From positions 748,838-812,837 of the forward strand of contig NZ_NKRE01000001.1 of assembly GCF_002705925.1 (NCBI RefSeq): a stretch of 64,000 bases of DNA, given 5' to 3'. The DNA comes from Mycobacterium ostraviense (lineage in GTDB: Bacteria > Actinomycetota > Actinomycetes > Mycobacteriales > Mycobacteriaceae). Both the position numbers and the translations under genes were made by a program. Shown piece after piece: positions 56,422 to 64,000 of this stretch; position 1 is the stretch's first letter; the number at the start of each line of letters is the position of its first letter. The notes beneath the pieces are model-generated. The model was not told where the DNA came from and did not search any database. It saw only the letters and a list, made by a program, of their open reading frames with translations.

Positions 56422-57828
56422 ATGCGCGAGTACGACATGGTGGTTCTCGGCTCTGGGCCTGGCGGCCAGAAGGCGGCCATTGCCTCGGCCAAGTTGGGCA
56501 AATCCGTTGCGATCGTGGAACGTGGCCGAATGCTGGGTGGCGTCTGCGTCAACACCGGCACCATCCCTTCGAAGACGTTGCGCGAGGCGGTGCTCTACCT
56601 CACCGGCATGAATCAGCGCGAACTCTACGGGGCGAGCTACCGCGTTAAGGACCGGATCACCCCGGCCGATCTGCTGGCCCGCACCCAGCATGTGATCGGC
56701 AAGGAAGTCGACGTGGTGCGCAATCAGTTGATGCGCAACCGAGTCGACCTGCTGGTGGGGCACGGCCGGTTCATCGATCCGCACACCATCATGATCGAAG
56801 ACCAGACGCGTCGCGAAAAGACCACTGTCACAGGCGATTACATCGTCATCGCCACCGGCACCAGGCCGGCCCGGCCGTCCGGCGTGGAATTCGACGAAGA
56901 ACGGGTCCTCGACTCCGACGGGATCCTGGACCTCAAGTCGCTCCCGGCCTCGATGGTCGTGGTCGGTGCCGGCGTGATCGGTATCGAATATGCGTCGATG
57001 TTCGCCGCGCTGGGCACCAAGGTGACCGTCGTCGAGAAGCGGGAAGACATGCTGGACTTCTGCGACCCCGAGGTCGTCGAGGCGCTGAAATTCCACCTGC
57101 GCGACCTGGCGGTGACATTCCGGTTCGGCGAAGAGGTCACCGCGGTCGACGTCGGCTCGGCGGGCACCGTCACCACCCTGGCCAGCGGCAAACAGATTCC
57201 CGCCGAGACGGTGATGTACTCCGCAGGACGCCAGGGCCAGACCGACCACCTCGACCTGCCCAACGCCGGCCTGGAGGTCGAACGCCGCGGGCGAATATGG
57301 GTCGACGAACAGTTCAAGACCAAGGTGGATCATATCTACGCCGTCGGCGACGTCATCGGCTTTCCGGCCTTGGCCGCGACGTCGATGGAGCAGGGCCGGC
57401 TGGCCGCCTATCACGCGTTCGGGGAACCCACGGACGGCATCACCGACCTGCAGCCGATCGGCATCTATTCGATCCCCGAGATCTCCTACGTCGGCGCCAC
57501 CGAGGTGGAACTGACCAAGGAATCCATCCCCTACGAGGTGGGTGTGGCGCGCTACCGGGAACTGGCCCGCGGCCAGATCGCCGGCGACTCCTACGGCATG
57601 CTCAAACTGCTGGTGTCCACCGACGATCTCAAGCTGCTCGGCGTGCACATCTTCGGCACCAGTGCCACCGAGATGGTGCACATCGGACAGGCCGTCATGG
57701 GGTGCGGAGGCACCGTCGAGTACCTGGTCGACGCGGTTTTCAACTACCCGACATTCTCCGAGGCCTACAAGGTGGCCGCGCTCGACGTGATGAACAAGGT
57801 GCGGGCGCTCAATCAGTTCCGCCGCTAA
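56422..57828 (+). CDS. sthA: soluble pyridine nucleotide transhydrogenase SthA
   Basis: 468 residues, as in H37Rv. FAD site [30 protein letters not shown] with only one Cys (C42, the second replaced by Thr47), which separates SthA from disulfide reductases. NAD site [16 protein letters not shown] and the [23 protein letters not shown] motif follow. It moves hydride between NADPH and NAD+. Start ATG at 56422; one at 56413 is also usable. Confidence 0.93.
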   Translation: MREYDMVVLGSGPGGQKAAIASAKLGKSVAIVERGRMLGGVCVNTGTIPSKTLREAVLYLTGMNQRELYGASYRVKDRITPADLLARTQHVIGKEVDVVRNQLMRNRVDLLVGHGRFIDPHTIMIEDQTRREKTTVTGDYIVIATGTRPARPSGVEFDEERVLDSDGILDLKSLPASMVVVGAGVIGIEYASMFAALGTKVTVVEKREDMLDFCDPEVVEALKFHLRDLAVTFRFGEEVTAVDVGSAGTVTTLASGKQIPAETVMYSAGRQGQTDHLDLPNAGLEVERRGRIWVDEQFKTKVDHIYAVGDVIGFPALAATSMEQGRLAAYHAFGEPTDGITDLQPIGIYSIPEISYVGATEVELTKESIPYEVGVARYRELARGQIAGDSYGMLKLLVSTDDLKLLGVHIFGTSATEMVHIGQAVMGCGGTVEYLVDAVFNYPTFSEAYKVAALDVMNKVRALNQFRR

Positions 57829-58044
57829 CGCGTCACGAGGCCGTATCGTCGAACGACGGGCGGCGGTTTGGTTGTCGACTTGGGGCTCCACGGTCGCCCG
57901 TCGCGGTTCGCTGCGAATACGCCGAGGAGCTTTTCGCGTTATGAAGATGTGCGCATAAGTGAGATGTTCGTTCATTGGGGCCCGTTGATTGAGAGACACT
58001 GATCAGGGCACCCCGGTTAGACCCCCCGAGAGGAGGCAACACCC

Positions 58045-59019
58045 ATGACGCACGATCAAGACCGGGATGAGGCGCAGGACTACCAGCCCGGGCAACCTGG
58101 CATGTACGACCTCGAGTTGCCGGCGCCGCAATTATCGACGTCGGATGGCCGTGGTCCGGTATTGGTGCACGCTTTGGAGGGCTTTTCCGACGCGGGCCAC
58201 GCAATTCGGCTGGCCGCTGCCCACCTGAAGGGGTCATTGGACACCGAGCTGGTCGCGTCGTTTGCGATCGACGAATTGCTGGATTATCGCTCCCGGCGGC
58301 CGATGATGACCTTCAAGACTGACCACTTCACCAGCTACGACGACCCCGAGCTCAGCCTGTACGCACTGCGCGACAGCGTCGGCACCCCATTTCTGCTGCT
58401 GGCCGGTTTGGAGCCGGACCTGAAATGGGAGCGATTCATCACCGCCGTGCGCCTGCTGACCGAACGCCTGGGGGTCCGGCAGACCATCGGCCTGGGCACC
58501 GTTCCTATGGCCGTACCACATACCCGCCCGATCACGATGACCGCCCACTCCAACAATCCGGAACTGATCGCCGACTTCCAGCCGTGGATCTCCGAAATCC
58601 AAGTTCCGGCAAGCGCGTCCAACCTGTTGGAGTACCGAATGGCGCAGCATGGTCACGAGGTCGTCGGGTTCACCGTGCACGTCCCGCACTACCTGACGCA
58701 GACGGACTACCCGGCGGCCGCGCAGTCCCTGCTCGAGCAAGTCGCCAAGACGGGATCGTTGGAACTGCCCTTGGCGGCGCTGGCAGAAGCCGCGGCGGAG
58801 ATCCGGGCCAAGATCGACGAACAAGTCCAGGCAAGCGCGGAAGTCGCCCAAGTGGTGGCCGCTCTCGAGCGCCAGTACGATGCCTTCATCGACGCTCAGG
58901 AAAACAGATCGTTACTCACGCGTGACGAGGATCTGCCGAGCGGCGACGAGTTGGGTGCGGAGTTCGAGCGATTCCTGGCCCAGCAGGCAGAGAAGAAGCG
59001 CGACGACGACCAGGCTTGA
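58045..59019 (+). CDS. PAC2-family proteasome-assembly-like protein (Rv2714-like)
   Basis: 324 residues. PAC2 fold: GPVLVHALEGFSDAGHAIRL, LEPDLKWERFITAVRLLTER, TVPMAVPHTRPITMTAHSNN. The C-terminal helical segment (EIRAKIDEQVQASAEVAQVV) is actinobacterial. In archaea and eukaryotes PAC2 chaperones assemble the proteasome; here the role is unproven. GAGAGGAGG before the ATG. Confidence 0.85.
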   Translation: MTHDQDRDEAQDYQPGQPGMYDLELPAPQLSTSDGRGPVLVHALEGFSDAGHAIRLAAAHLKGSLDTELVASFAIDELLDYRSRRPMMTFKTDHFTSYDDPELSLYALRDSVGTPFLLLAGLEPDLKWERFITAVRLLTERLGVRQTIGLGTVPMAVPHTRPITMTAHSNNPELIADFQPWISEIQVPASASNLLEYRMAQHGHEVVGFTVHVPHYLTQTDYPAAAQSLLEQVAKTGSLELPLAALAEAAAEIRAKIDEQVQASAEVAQVVAALERQYDAFIDAQENRSLLTRDEDLPSGDELGAEFERFLAQQAEKKRDDDQA

Positions 59020-59075
59020 TGGCTCCAACACCGCCCCCGAGAAAGCCGTAGGCGGCCCGACAACGAGGTTGGCGA

Positions 59076-60101
59076 ATGACCGAGCGGAAGCGCAATCTTC
59101 GCCCAGTGCGCGAAATAACGGCGCCGTCGCTGCAATTCCGCACCATTCACGGTTACAAACGCGCGTTCCGGATCGCCGGATCCGGGCCGGCGATCCTGCT
59201 GGTCCACGGCATCGGCGACAATTCGACGACCTGGACCGGCATCCACGCCAAGCTTGCGCAGCGGTTTACCGTGATTGCTCCCGACCTGTTGGGCCACGGA
59301 AAGTCCGATAAGCCGCGCGCCGACTACTCGGTGGCCGCCTATGCCAACGGCATGCGCGACCTGCTCAGCGTGCTCGACATCGAGCGGGTCACCGTCATCG
59401 GTCATTCGCTCGGCGGCGGCGTGGCGATGCAGTTCGCCTACCAGTTTCCCCAGCTGGTCGACCGGCTGATCCTGGTCGGCGCCGGTGGCGTCACCAAGGA
59501 CGTCAACGTCGTGTTCCGGTTGGCCTCACTGCCGATGGGCGCCGAAGCGCTGGCATTGCTGAGGTTGCCGATGGTACGGCCGACGGTTCAGGTGGTCGGG
59601 CGGGTACTGGGGGTGGCGATCGGCTCCACCGCCCTGGGCCGCGACCTGCCCAATGTGCTGCGAATCCTGGACGATCTGCCCGAACCGACGGCCTCGTCGG
59701 CGTTCACGCGCACCCTGCGCGCCGTGGTCGACTGGCGCGGGCAGATCGTCACCATGCTGGACAGATGCTATTTGACCCAGGCCATCCCGGTGCAGATCAT
59801 CTGGGGCAGCCGCGACGTCGTGGTCCCCGTCCGCCACGCCCGGCTGGCACACGCCGCGATGCCCGGCTCGCACCTGGAAATCTTCGAGGGCTCCGGGCAT
59901 TTCCCGTTCCATGACGATCCCGCCCGCTTCATCGACACCGTGCAACGCTTCATCGACAGCACCGAACCTGCCGAATACGATCAGGCCGCGCTTCGGGAAT
60001 TGCTTCGCACCGGCGGTGGCGAAGGAGCTGTTTCCGGCCCGGCCGATACCCGCATCGCCGTGCTCAGCGCGATGGGTTCCGACGAACGCAGCGCCACCTG
60101 A
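59076..60101 (+). CDS. alpha/beta hydrolase (Rv2715-like)
   Basis: 341 residues. LLVHGIGDNSTTWTGIHAKL (oxyanion), nucleophile elbow GHSLGGGVAMQFAY, Asp in WGSRDVVVPVRHA and His in EGSGHFPFHDDP complete the triad. Resembles mycobacterial epoxide-hydrolase/haloperoxidase-like hydrolases; substrate unknown. The start ATG is 56 bases after Rv2714-like. Confidence 0.87.
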   Translation: MTERKRNLRPVREITAPSLQFRTIHGYKRAFRIAGSGPAILLVHGIGDNSTTWTGIHAKLAQRFTVIAPDLLGHGKSDKPRADYSVAAYANGMRDLLSVLDIERVTVIGHSLGGGVAMQFAYQFPQLVDRLILVGAGGVTKDVNVVFRLASLPMGAEALALLRLPMVRPTVQVVGRVLGVAIGSTALGRDLPNVLRILDDLPEPTASSAFTRTLRAVVDWRGQIVTMLDRCYLTQAIPVQIIWGSRDVVVPVRHARLAHAAMPGSHLEIFEGSGHFPFHDDPARFIDTVQRFIDSTEPAEYDQAALRELLRTGGGEGAVSGPADTRIAVLSAMGSDERSAT

Positions 60102-60146
60102 TCAACCCGGCCGTCATCGATTCGCGCGGCGTCGTACAGTCGGGCC

Positions 60147-60833
60147 ATGGGCATCGAGGTAACGGTGTTGCGGGTGTTCACCGACTCCGAGGGCAACTTC
60201 GGCAATCCGCTTGGTGTGGTTGATGCGAGCCGGGTCCAAGCCCGCGACCGACAGCACCTGGCAAACCAATTGGGTTACAGCGAGACCATTTTCGTCGACC
60301 TCCCGGCTGCCGGCTCGCATACCGCTCACGCCACCATCCACACTCCCCGCACCAGCCTTCCGTTCGCCGGACATCCGATCGTGGGTGTGTCGTGGTGGCT
60401 GCGTGAGCGGGGAATGCCGATCAAGACACTGCACGTGCCGGCCGGTCTGGTGCAGGTCAGCTATGACAACGACCTGACCGCCATCAGCGCACGGGCCGAA
60501 TGGGCACCCGAATTGGCCATCCATCATCTGGGCTCACTCGATGCCTTGGCGGCCGCGGACCCCGACGACTTCTCCGACGACACCTCGCATTACCTATGGA
60601 CCTGGACCGACGAACCCGCCGGCGCCCTACGGGCCCGGATGTTCGCCTCCAACCTGGGGGTCGAGGAAGACGAAGCAACCGGTTCGGCGGCCATGCGGAT
60701 CACCGACTACTTAAGCCGCGACCTGACTATCACGCAGGGCAAGGGATCGGTGCTCAAGACGACGTGGAGCGCCGAGGGCTGGGTCACGGTTGCCGGCTTG
60801 GTCGTCAATGACGGCGTGATGCAGTTGGTTTGA
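60147..60833 (+). CDS. PhzF-family isomerase/epimerase (Rv2716-like)
   Basis: 228 residues. [49 protein letters not shown] and the [20 protein letters not shown] motif are PhzF signatures (the conserved Glu sits in the N-terminal part, YSETIF). Reaction unknown. Ends 2 bases from the nitrobindin gene on the other strand. Confidence 0.85.
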   Translation: MGIEVTVLRVFTDSEGNFGNPLGVVDASRVQARDRQHLANQLGYSETIFVDLPAAGSHTAHATIHTPRTSLPFAGHPIVGVSWWLRERGMPIKTLHVPAGLVQVSYDNDLTAISARAEWAPELAIHHLGSLDALAAADPDDFSDDTSHYLWTWTDEPAGALRARMFASNLGVEEDEATGSAAMRITDYLSRDLTITQGKGSVLKTTWSAEGWVTVAGLVVNDGVMQLV

Positions 60834-60835
60834 CG

Positions 60836-61321
60836 TCAGCGCTGACGGTGCAACAAGGCGGCGACGTGATGCTGTAAGGGTTGCCCGACAGCGGCCATCC
60901 GCAACGAGTGCGAGAGCTCGTCGCCGGCGACGCTGAAGGAACGGGTGATCGCCGTAACCTCTTTTGCGGTCGGAGTCAATCCGATGGTCGTGGTGGCCAA
61001 CTCGAGGTGCACGGCGTCGTCGCCCACCGAATACGTGCCCAACTCGATTTCGGCGATGCCGCTGGGGTGCGCCAAGACCAACTCCGCGTGGCCCGGTTGG
61101 GGAACACGCAGGTAACCCGCCTCGGCATGCAATGGCCTGCCGTCGTCCGCCGCACGGGTCTTGTGCCCGTAGACGAGAAACGGCTTGCCGACATGTGAGA
61201 ACTCGACCTCTTCGAAATATTCGAACGGCTCGATCGTGGGATATTCACCGGCACCCCGGCCCACCCAGGTGCCCAGCAATGGCTCCAAGGGTCTAAGGTC
61301 GGGGTGCAACTCCGCAGGCAT
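60836..61321 (-). CDS. nitrobindin-like haem protein (Rv2717c-like)
   Basis: 161 residues. Beta-barrel with the LLGTWVGRGAGEYPTIEPF motif (GxWxGxGxGxYPT) and a C-terminal LQHHVAALLHRQ carrying the axial His. Nitrobindins bind haem and isomerise peroxynitrite in vitro. The gene is 30 bases downstream of nrdR on the same strand, so may be co-transcribed. Confidence 0.86.
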   Translation of the reverse strand: MPAELHPDLRPLEPLLGTWVGRGAGEYPTIEPFEYFEEVEFSHVGKPFLVYGHKTRAADDGRPLHAEAGYLRVPQPGHAELVLAHPSGIAEIELGTYSVGDDAVHLELATTTIGLTPTAKEVTAITRSFSVAGDELSHSLRMAAVGQPLQHHVAALLHRQR

Positions 61322-61351
61322 GACAGGGATCCTAATGGCGTCGCGCCCGAG

Positions 61352-61816
61352 TCAGCGTGAAGTCGATACCTTGCGGTGCGCACGCAGTGCCTCGATCTCC
61401 CGCTCGAAATCCTCGGCCGACGAAAAAGACCGGTACACCGACGCGAAACGCAGATAGGCAACCTCGTCGAGTTCGCGAAGCGGCCCCAGGATGGCCAGGC
61501 CTACGTCGTGACTGGGCACCTCGGGCGACCCCGCCGCCCGCACGGTGTCCTCCACCTGCTGGGCAAGCAGGTTCAGGGCGTCATCGTCGACGTGGCGGCC
61601 CTGACACGCCCGGCGCACCCCGCTAATGACTTTTTCCCGGCTGAACGGTTCGGAGACCCCGCTGCGCTTGACCACAGCCAGGACCGCCGTCTCCACGGTG
61701 GTGAAACGTCGCCCGCATTCCGGGCACGACCGGCGCCGCCGGATTGCCTGGCCCTCATCGGTTTCCCGTGAGTCGATCACCCGCGAGTCGGGATGCCGGC
61801 AGAACGGACAGTGCAT
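61352..61816 (-). CDS. nrdR: transcriptional repressor NrdR
   Basis: 154 residues. Zinc ribbon with C3, C6, C31 and C34 ([20 protein letters not shown]) and an ATP-cone domain ([20 protein letters not shown], then [14 protein letters not shown]). It represses ribonucleotide reductase genes according to ATP/dATP ratio. ATG at 61816. Confidence 0.94.
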   Translation of the reverse strand: MHCPFCRHPDSRVIDSRETDEGQAIRRRRSCPECGRRFTTVETAVLAVVKRSGVSEPFSREKVISGVRRACQGRHVDDDALNLLAQQVEDTVRAAGSPEVPSHDVGLAILGPLRELDEVAYLRFASVYRSFSSAEDFEREIEALRAHRKVSTSR

Positions 61817-61982
61817 AGCCGCTCCTTCGCCGTCGTGGCATCCCGGTGTTTCAGACCTCTCCGAGACTACCTGCGCGCTCCCGCGCACTGCCAACGCCGT
61901 TGCCATCCACGCACGTTCGATTCCGCCGTAACTCGGAAGCGTTGGCGCGCAGCGATTTCCGCCGCCATCCCACATGGTGTCG

Positions 61983-62498
61983 TCAGCCGATCGGCGCGAT
62001 CAACGTCTGCCCGGCGACAGGCATCGACGAATCCAGGTCGTTGAGTTCTCGGATCCGTTCGACAACCTGACGCACCGGCGTATCGGGCGCGACCCGGGCC
62101 GCCACGTCCTGCAACGACTCGCCGGCCGCTACTCGCACCACGGCAAGCCGGTCTGGCACGCCAGCCGACGAATCCGCGGAATTGCTGTTGACCAGCTCCC
62201 CGAAATGCGCCATCAGGCCCAGCCACAGCGTGATCATCCCGGCGAGCACCGCCAGACCCACCGTGGTCGCCACCGAGACGGGACGCCTGCGATGCGGAGC
62301 CGCCGAGGTCGCTAGGCCAGTGCCCTGGTAGCGCAGCGGCGCGCCGCCCGGCCGGCACGGTGCCGGCCGCCGCGGTGCCGTACCGCCCTGGGCCCCAAGA
62401 GGCTCACGAAGAGGCCTGTAGACCGGCCTGTTAACCGGCCTGTTGACCGGCAGGGGCACGCCACGGGTACGCGTCGGGAATGCCTGCATGAGTGTCAT
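61983..62498 (-). CDS. chiZ: LysM-domain cell-division regulator ChiZ (Rv2719c-like)
   Basis: 171 residues. A Pro/Arg-rich cytoplasmic tail with repeated [12 protein letters not shown] units, one TM helix ([20 protein letters not shown]) and a short periplasmic LysM domain ([36 protein letters not shown]). In M. tuberculosis ChiZ is induced by DNA damage and slows division through FtsI/FtsQ. GGAGGAACGAAC precedes the ATG. SOS boxes lie 25 and 49 bases upstream. Confidence 0.85.
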   Translation of the reverse strand: MTLMQAFPTRTRGVPLPVNRPVNRPVYRPLREPLGAQGGTAPRRPAPCRPGGAPLRYQGTGLATSAAPHRRRPVSVATTVGLAVLAGMITLWLGLMAHFGELVNSNSADSSAGVPDRLAVVRVAAGESLQDVAARVAPDTPVRQVVERIRELNDLDSSMPVAGQTLIAPIG

Positions 62499-62522
62499 GT
62501 TCGTTCCTCCGCCCGAGATTTG

Positions 62523-62538
62523 TCGCTCATGTGTTCGA
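62523..62538. promoter_or_regulatory. SOS box 1 of chiZ
   Basis: TCGCTCATGTGTTCGA; the right half is GTTCGA and, on the other strand, it reads TCGAACACATGAGCGA, sharing the TCGAACACATG part with the lexA box. It fits the mycobacterial LexA site TCGAAC-N4-GTTCGA with changes in one half. Confidence 0.8.
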
Positions 62539-62546
62539 CACTCTAG

Positions 62547-62562
62547 TCGATAGTGTGTTCGA
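62547..62562. promoter_or_regulatory. possible SOS box 2 of chiZ
   Basis: TCGATAGTGTGTTCGA, 24 bases from box 1 (centre to centre). One half is perfect (GTTCGA), the other TCGATA. Two boxes on the same helical face would allow cooperative LexA binding (inference). Confidence 0.5.
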
Positions 62563-62760
62563 TTGCCGAACATCCGATCGAAGCGTGTCGCGCGACCAAA
62601 ACCCTAGACCGTGCCACCGACAAGGCCGGTCGGTCGCCATCGCTGCCATGAGGCACTGGATACCCGATCGCGCGAATAGTTACGCGTTTGTAATTCAGCA
62701 CCTCAGCGGGTCAGCCAGGCTCGGATGGACTAGAACTGGGCTAGGACTGGCTAGTAGGAC

Positions 62761-62828
62761 TGGCTAGGACTGGCTAGGACTGGCTAGGACTGGCTAGGAC
62801 TGGCTAGGACTGGCTAGGACTGGCTAGG
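62761..62828. repeat. decanucleotide tandem array, part 1
   Basis: TGGCTAGGAC repeated six times without error at 62761-62820, plus a partial unit. Degenerate units (ggatggactagaactgggct, ctagtaggac) precede it from about 62723. The unit holds CTAG, a rare tetramer. It has no coding role and ends exactly where the inverted-repeat element begins. Confidence 0.9.
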
Positions 62829-63021
62829 AGGGTGGTGTTTTTCGCGTGGCGTTGACCCGATAGTCGGGCGTGATCGGTGAGAATGGTTGGGTGAGTTTGG
62901 GTTTGACGCCGAAGCAGGCGGAACCTGAGCTAGGAAGCACTCACGACGACACAGGCCCTGCCCAACAGCCCAACCGGTCAACCAGCGTCCCCGCAATGGC
63001 CGTAAAACACCACCCTCCTAG
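62824..63021. mobile_element. MITE-like element with 18-bp perfect terminal inverted repeats
   Basis: CTAGGAGGGTGGTGTTTT at 62824-62841 and its exact complement at 63004-63021. About 160 bases lie between, too short for a transposase. One internal frame opens with VSLGLTPKQAEPELG and ends at the right repeat, which could be fused ends of a lost transposase gene. CTAGG occurs at both borders but, being part of a palindrome, cannot be proved to be a target duplication. The element splits the TGGCTAGGAC array. Confidence 0.65.
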
Positions 63022-63027
63022 GGCAGG

Positions 63028-63072
63028 TTAGGACTGGCTAGGACTGGCTAGGACTGGCTAGGACTGGCCTAG
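63028..63072. repeat. decanucleotide tandem array, part 2
   Basis: GGACTGGCTA three times at 63031-63060 followed by a variant GGACTGGCCT. Same unit and same phase direction as the array at 62761, indicating a single former array. Confidence 0.88.
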
Positions 63073-63103
63073 AACGGCCGCCAAGCCAGCCGTGACACAC
63101 CGG

Positions 63104-63119
63104 TCGAACACATGTTTGA
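63104..63119. promoter_or_regulatory. SOS box of lexA
   Basis: TCGAACACATGTTTGA, the same sequence I recall upstream of M. tuberculosis lexA. It overlaps the -35 element of the promoter below, so LexA would block polymerase directly (autorepression). Confidence 0.9.
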
Positions 63120-63144
63120 TTCTCAGGCGCCGTCGGGTTACATT
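63116..63144 (+). promoter_or_regulatory. lexA promoter, probably leaderless
   Basis: TTGATT (63116-63121) and TACATT (63139-63144) with a 17-base spacer. The expected start point (63151-63152) coincides with the lexA ATG, and no ribosome-binding site is present. Confidence 0.6.
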
Positions 63145-63151
63145 CAGTGCC

Positions 63152-63832
63152 ATGAGCGACAGCAATGCATCCTCAGTCGGTTCCGTGGACCCCGCACTCA
63201 CCGAGCGGCAGCGCACCATCTTGAACGTCATCCGCACCTCGGTCACCGACCGAGGGTATCCTCCCAGCATCCGCGAGATCGGCGATGCCGTCGGTCTCAC
63301 GTCGACCTCGTCGGTAGCCCACCAACTGCGCGTTCTGGAGCGCAAGGGCTATCTGCGGCGTGACCCGAACCGCCCGCGTGCGGTCGACGTCCGCGGTGTC
63401 GAAGACGTCGTGACACCGGCGGCGGTCACCGAGGTCGCCGGCTCGGACGCGCTGCCCGAGCCCACCTTTGTCCCGGTCCTCGGGCGCATCGCGGCCGGCG
63501 GCCCGATCCTTGCCGAGGAAGCCGTCGAAGACGTGTTCCCGCTGCCGCGCGAGCTCGTCGGCGAGGGGACGCTGTTCCTGCTCAAGGTCGTCGGTGACTC
63601 GATGGTCGAAGCCGCGATCTGCGACGGCGACTGGGTGGTCGTGCGACAGCAGAACGTTGCCGACAACGGCGACATCGTCGCGGCGATGATCGACGGCGAG
63701 GCCACCGTCAAGACCTTCAAACGCGCAGGCGGTCAGGTGTGGCTGATGCCCCACAATCCGGCCTTCGACCCGATACCAGGCAACGACGCAACGGTGCTGG
63801 GCAAGGTCGTCACGGTGATCCGCAAGATATAG
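63152..63832 (+). CDS. lexA: SOS repressor LexA
   Basis: 226 residues. Winged HTH ([20 protein letters not shown]), autocleavage site A115-G116 in [10 protein letters not shown], catalytic Ser150 (VVGDSMVEA) and Lys187 (ATVKTFKR). RecA-stimulated self-cleavage relieves SOS genes. ATG at 63152. Confidence 0.96.
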   Translation: MSDSNASSVGSVDPALTERQRTILNVIRTSVTDRGYPPSIREIGDAVGLTSTSSVAHQLRVLERKGYLRRDPNRPRAVDVRGVEDVVTPAAVTEVAGSDALPEPTFVPVLGRIAAGGPILAEEAVEDVFPLPRELVGEGTLFLLKVVGDSMVEAAICDGDWVVVRQQNVADNGDIVAAMIDGEATVKTFKRAGGQVWLMPHNPAFDPIPGNDATVLGKVVTVIRKI

Positions 63833-63845
63833 GGCCGAGCGGTCA

Positions 63846-63864
63846 CCCGGCAGACATCGCCGGG
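63846..63864. terminator. hairpin between lexA and the next convergent gene
   Basis: CCCGGC, loop AGACATC, GCCGGG, 13 bases after the lexA stop. A modest bidirectional terminator. Confidence 0.45.
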
Positions 63865-63874
63865 CGCCGGATTT

Positions 63875-64000
63875 CTAGTCCGCTTTGATGAAACCGTTGG
63901 CTTGGGCGGCTTCCTCGCTGGCGAACCAGATTTCGGCGAGCGTGTCGTAATAGAGCGCACTGCTGGGCGTGTAATACAAGCCGAACCGGGCACTGGCTTT
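63875..64000 (-). CDS. 3' end of a gene with a sunset-type C-terminal domain (partial)
   Basis: The last 41 codons run off the window. They read ...FGLYYTPSSALYYDTLAEIW, FASEEAAQANGFIKAD and stop. The pattern YxxPxSxxYxxTxAExWFxxxxxAxxxGF is the short sunset domain found at the end of mycobacterial proteins such as the ArfC channel accessory protein. The rest of the protein is outside the window. Confidence 0.65.
   Translation of the reverse strand, partial: KASARFGLYYTPSSALYYDTLAEIWFASEEAAQANGFIKAD

Noticed and set aside
56335..57999. A 554-codon minus-strand frame
   Set aside because: Antisense shadow of sthA with no recognisable domain.
57829..58044. Possible promoter TTGATT with GTTAGAC before the PAC2 gene
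   Set aside because: The spacing is about 25 bases, too long for a sigma-70-type promoter.
62557..62571. GTTCGATTGCCGAAC considered as a third SOS box of chiZ
   Set aside because: The half-sites are in the reverse order (GTTCG first, CGAAC last) compared with the LexA site; kept only as an unexplained palindrome.
62761..63060. CRISPR array
   Set aside because: Units are only 10 bp with no spacers and no cas genes; this is a simple tandem repeat split by an inverted-repeat element.

Overview
The window is high-GC actinobacterial DNA. From about 15.8 kb to the end it carries the gene order I know from memory as the Rv2669-Rv2720 segment of Mycobacterium tuberculosis H37Rv: GNAT, zapE, ribD, Rv2672, aftC, msrB, Rv2675c, hemQ, hemY, hemE, echA15, Rv2680, Rv2681, dxs1, Rv2683, arsA, arsB1, Rv2689c, Rv2690c, ceoB, ceoC, Rv2693c-Rv2699c, cei, suhB, ppgK, sigA, Rv2704-Rv2709, sigB, ideR, Rv2712c, sthA, Rv2714-Rv2717c, nrdR, chiZ, lexA. 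Protein sequences are close to, but not identical with, the tuberculosis versions. The tuberculosis ABC-transporter genes Rv2686c-Rv2688c are missing after arsB1, and a GMC-oxidoreductase cassette sits between hemE and echA15. A slow-growing Mycobacterium near, but outside, the tuberculosis complex is the best guess. The species cannot be fixed from the sequence alone.

Region 1 (1-12.3 kb) is accessory and partly decayed. It starts with a minus-strand operon of four overlapping reading frames: a DUF5994 protein, an 80-residue protein, a 25-codon ORF and a WS/DGAT-like protein that has lost its HHxxxDG motif. It continues with gene fragments (LuxR-type regulator, probable IS110 transposase, phage integrase tail) and a small gene broken by a 10-bp tandem duplication. 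A three-gene TniA/TniB-like mobile element follows, each of its genes carrying a disabling lesion. Next come an MbcA/RES-type toxin-antitoxin pair with a probable leaderless promoter and an acyl-CoA synthetase that lacks its 5' end. This region abuts a cluster of four tRNA genes (Val, Gly, Cys, Val) at 12.55-13.06 kb.

Region 2 (13-31.5 kb) holds a TPR protein, small secreted proteins, the zapE/ribD divergent pair, a lipoprotein hydrolase homologue, arabinogalactan arabinosyltransferase AftC, MsrB, the haem operon hemE-hemY-hemQ-methyltransferase (minus strand), the membrane protein/GMC small subunit/GMC oxidoreductase cassette, echA15, a DUF3000 protein and an RNase D-like nuclease.

Region 3 (31.5-48.4 kb) contains dxs, a CBS protein, two tandem ArsB-type transporters with signs of gene conversion, a TrmA-like methyltransferase overlapping an APC permease, the CeoB/CeoC potassium-uptake regulators, dut and its small neighbours, cei, suhB and ppgK.

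Region 4 (48.6-64 kb) is regulatory: sigA, sigB (with an ECF-type promoter), ideR, nrdR and lexA, plus sthA and several conserved proteins. The chiZ-lexA spacer is unusual. It holds three SOS-box-like palindromes and a decanucleotide tandem array split in two by a 190-200 bp inverted-repeat element. The last 126 bases are the 3' end of a minus-strand gene ending in a sunset-type domain.
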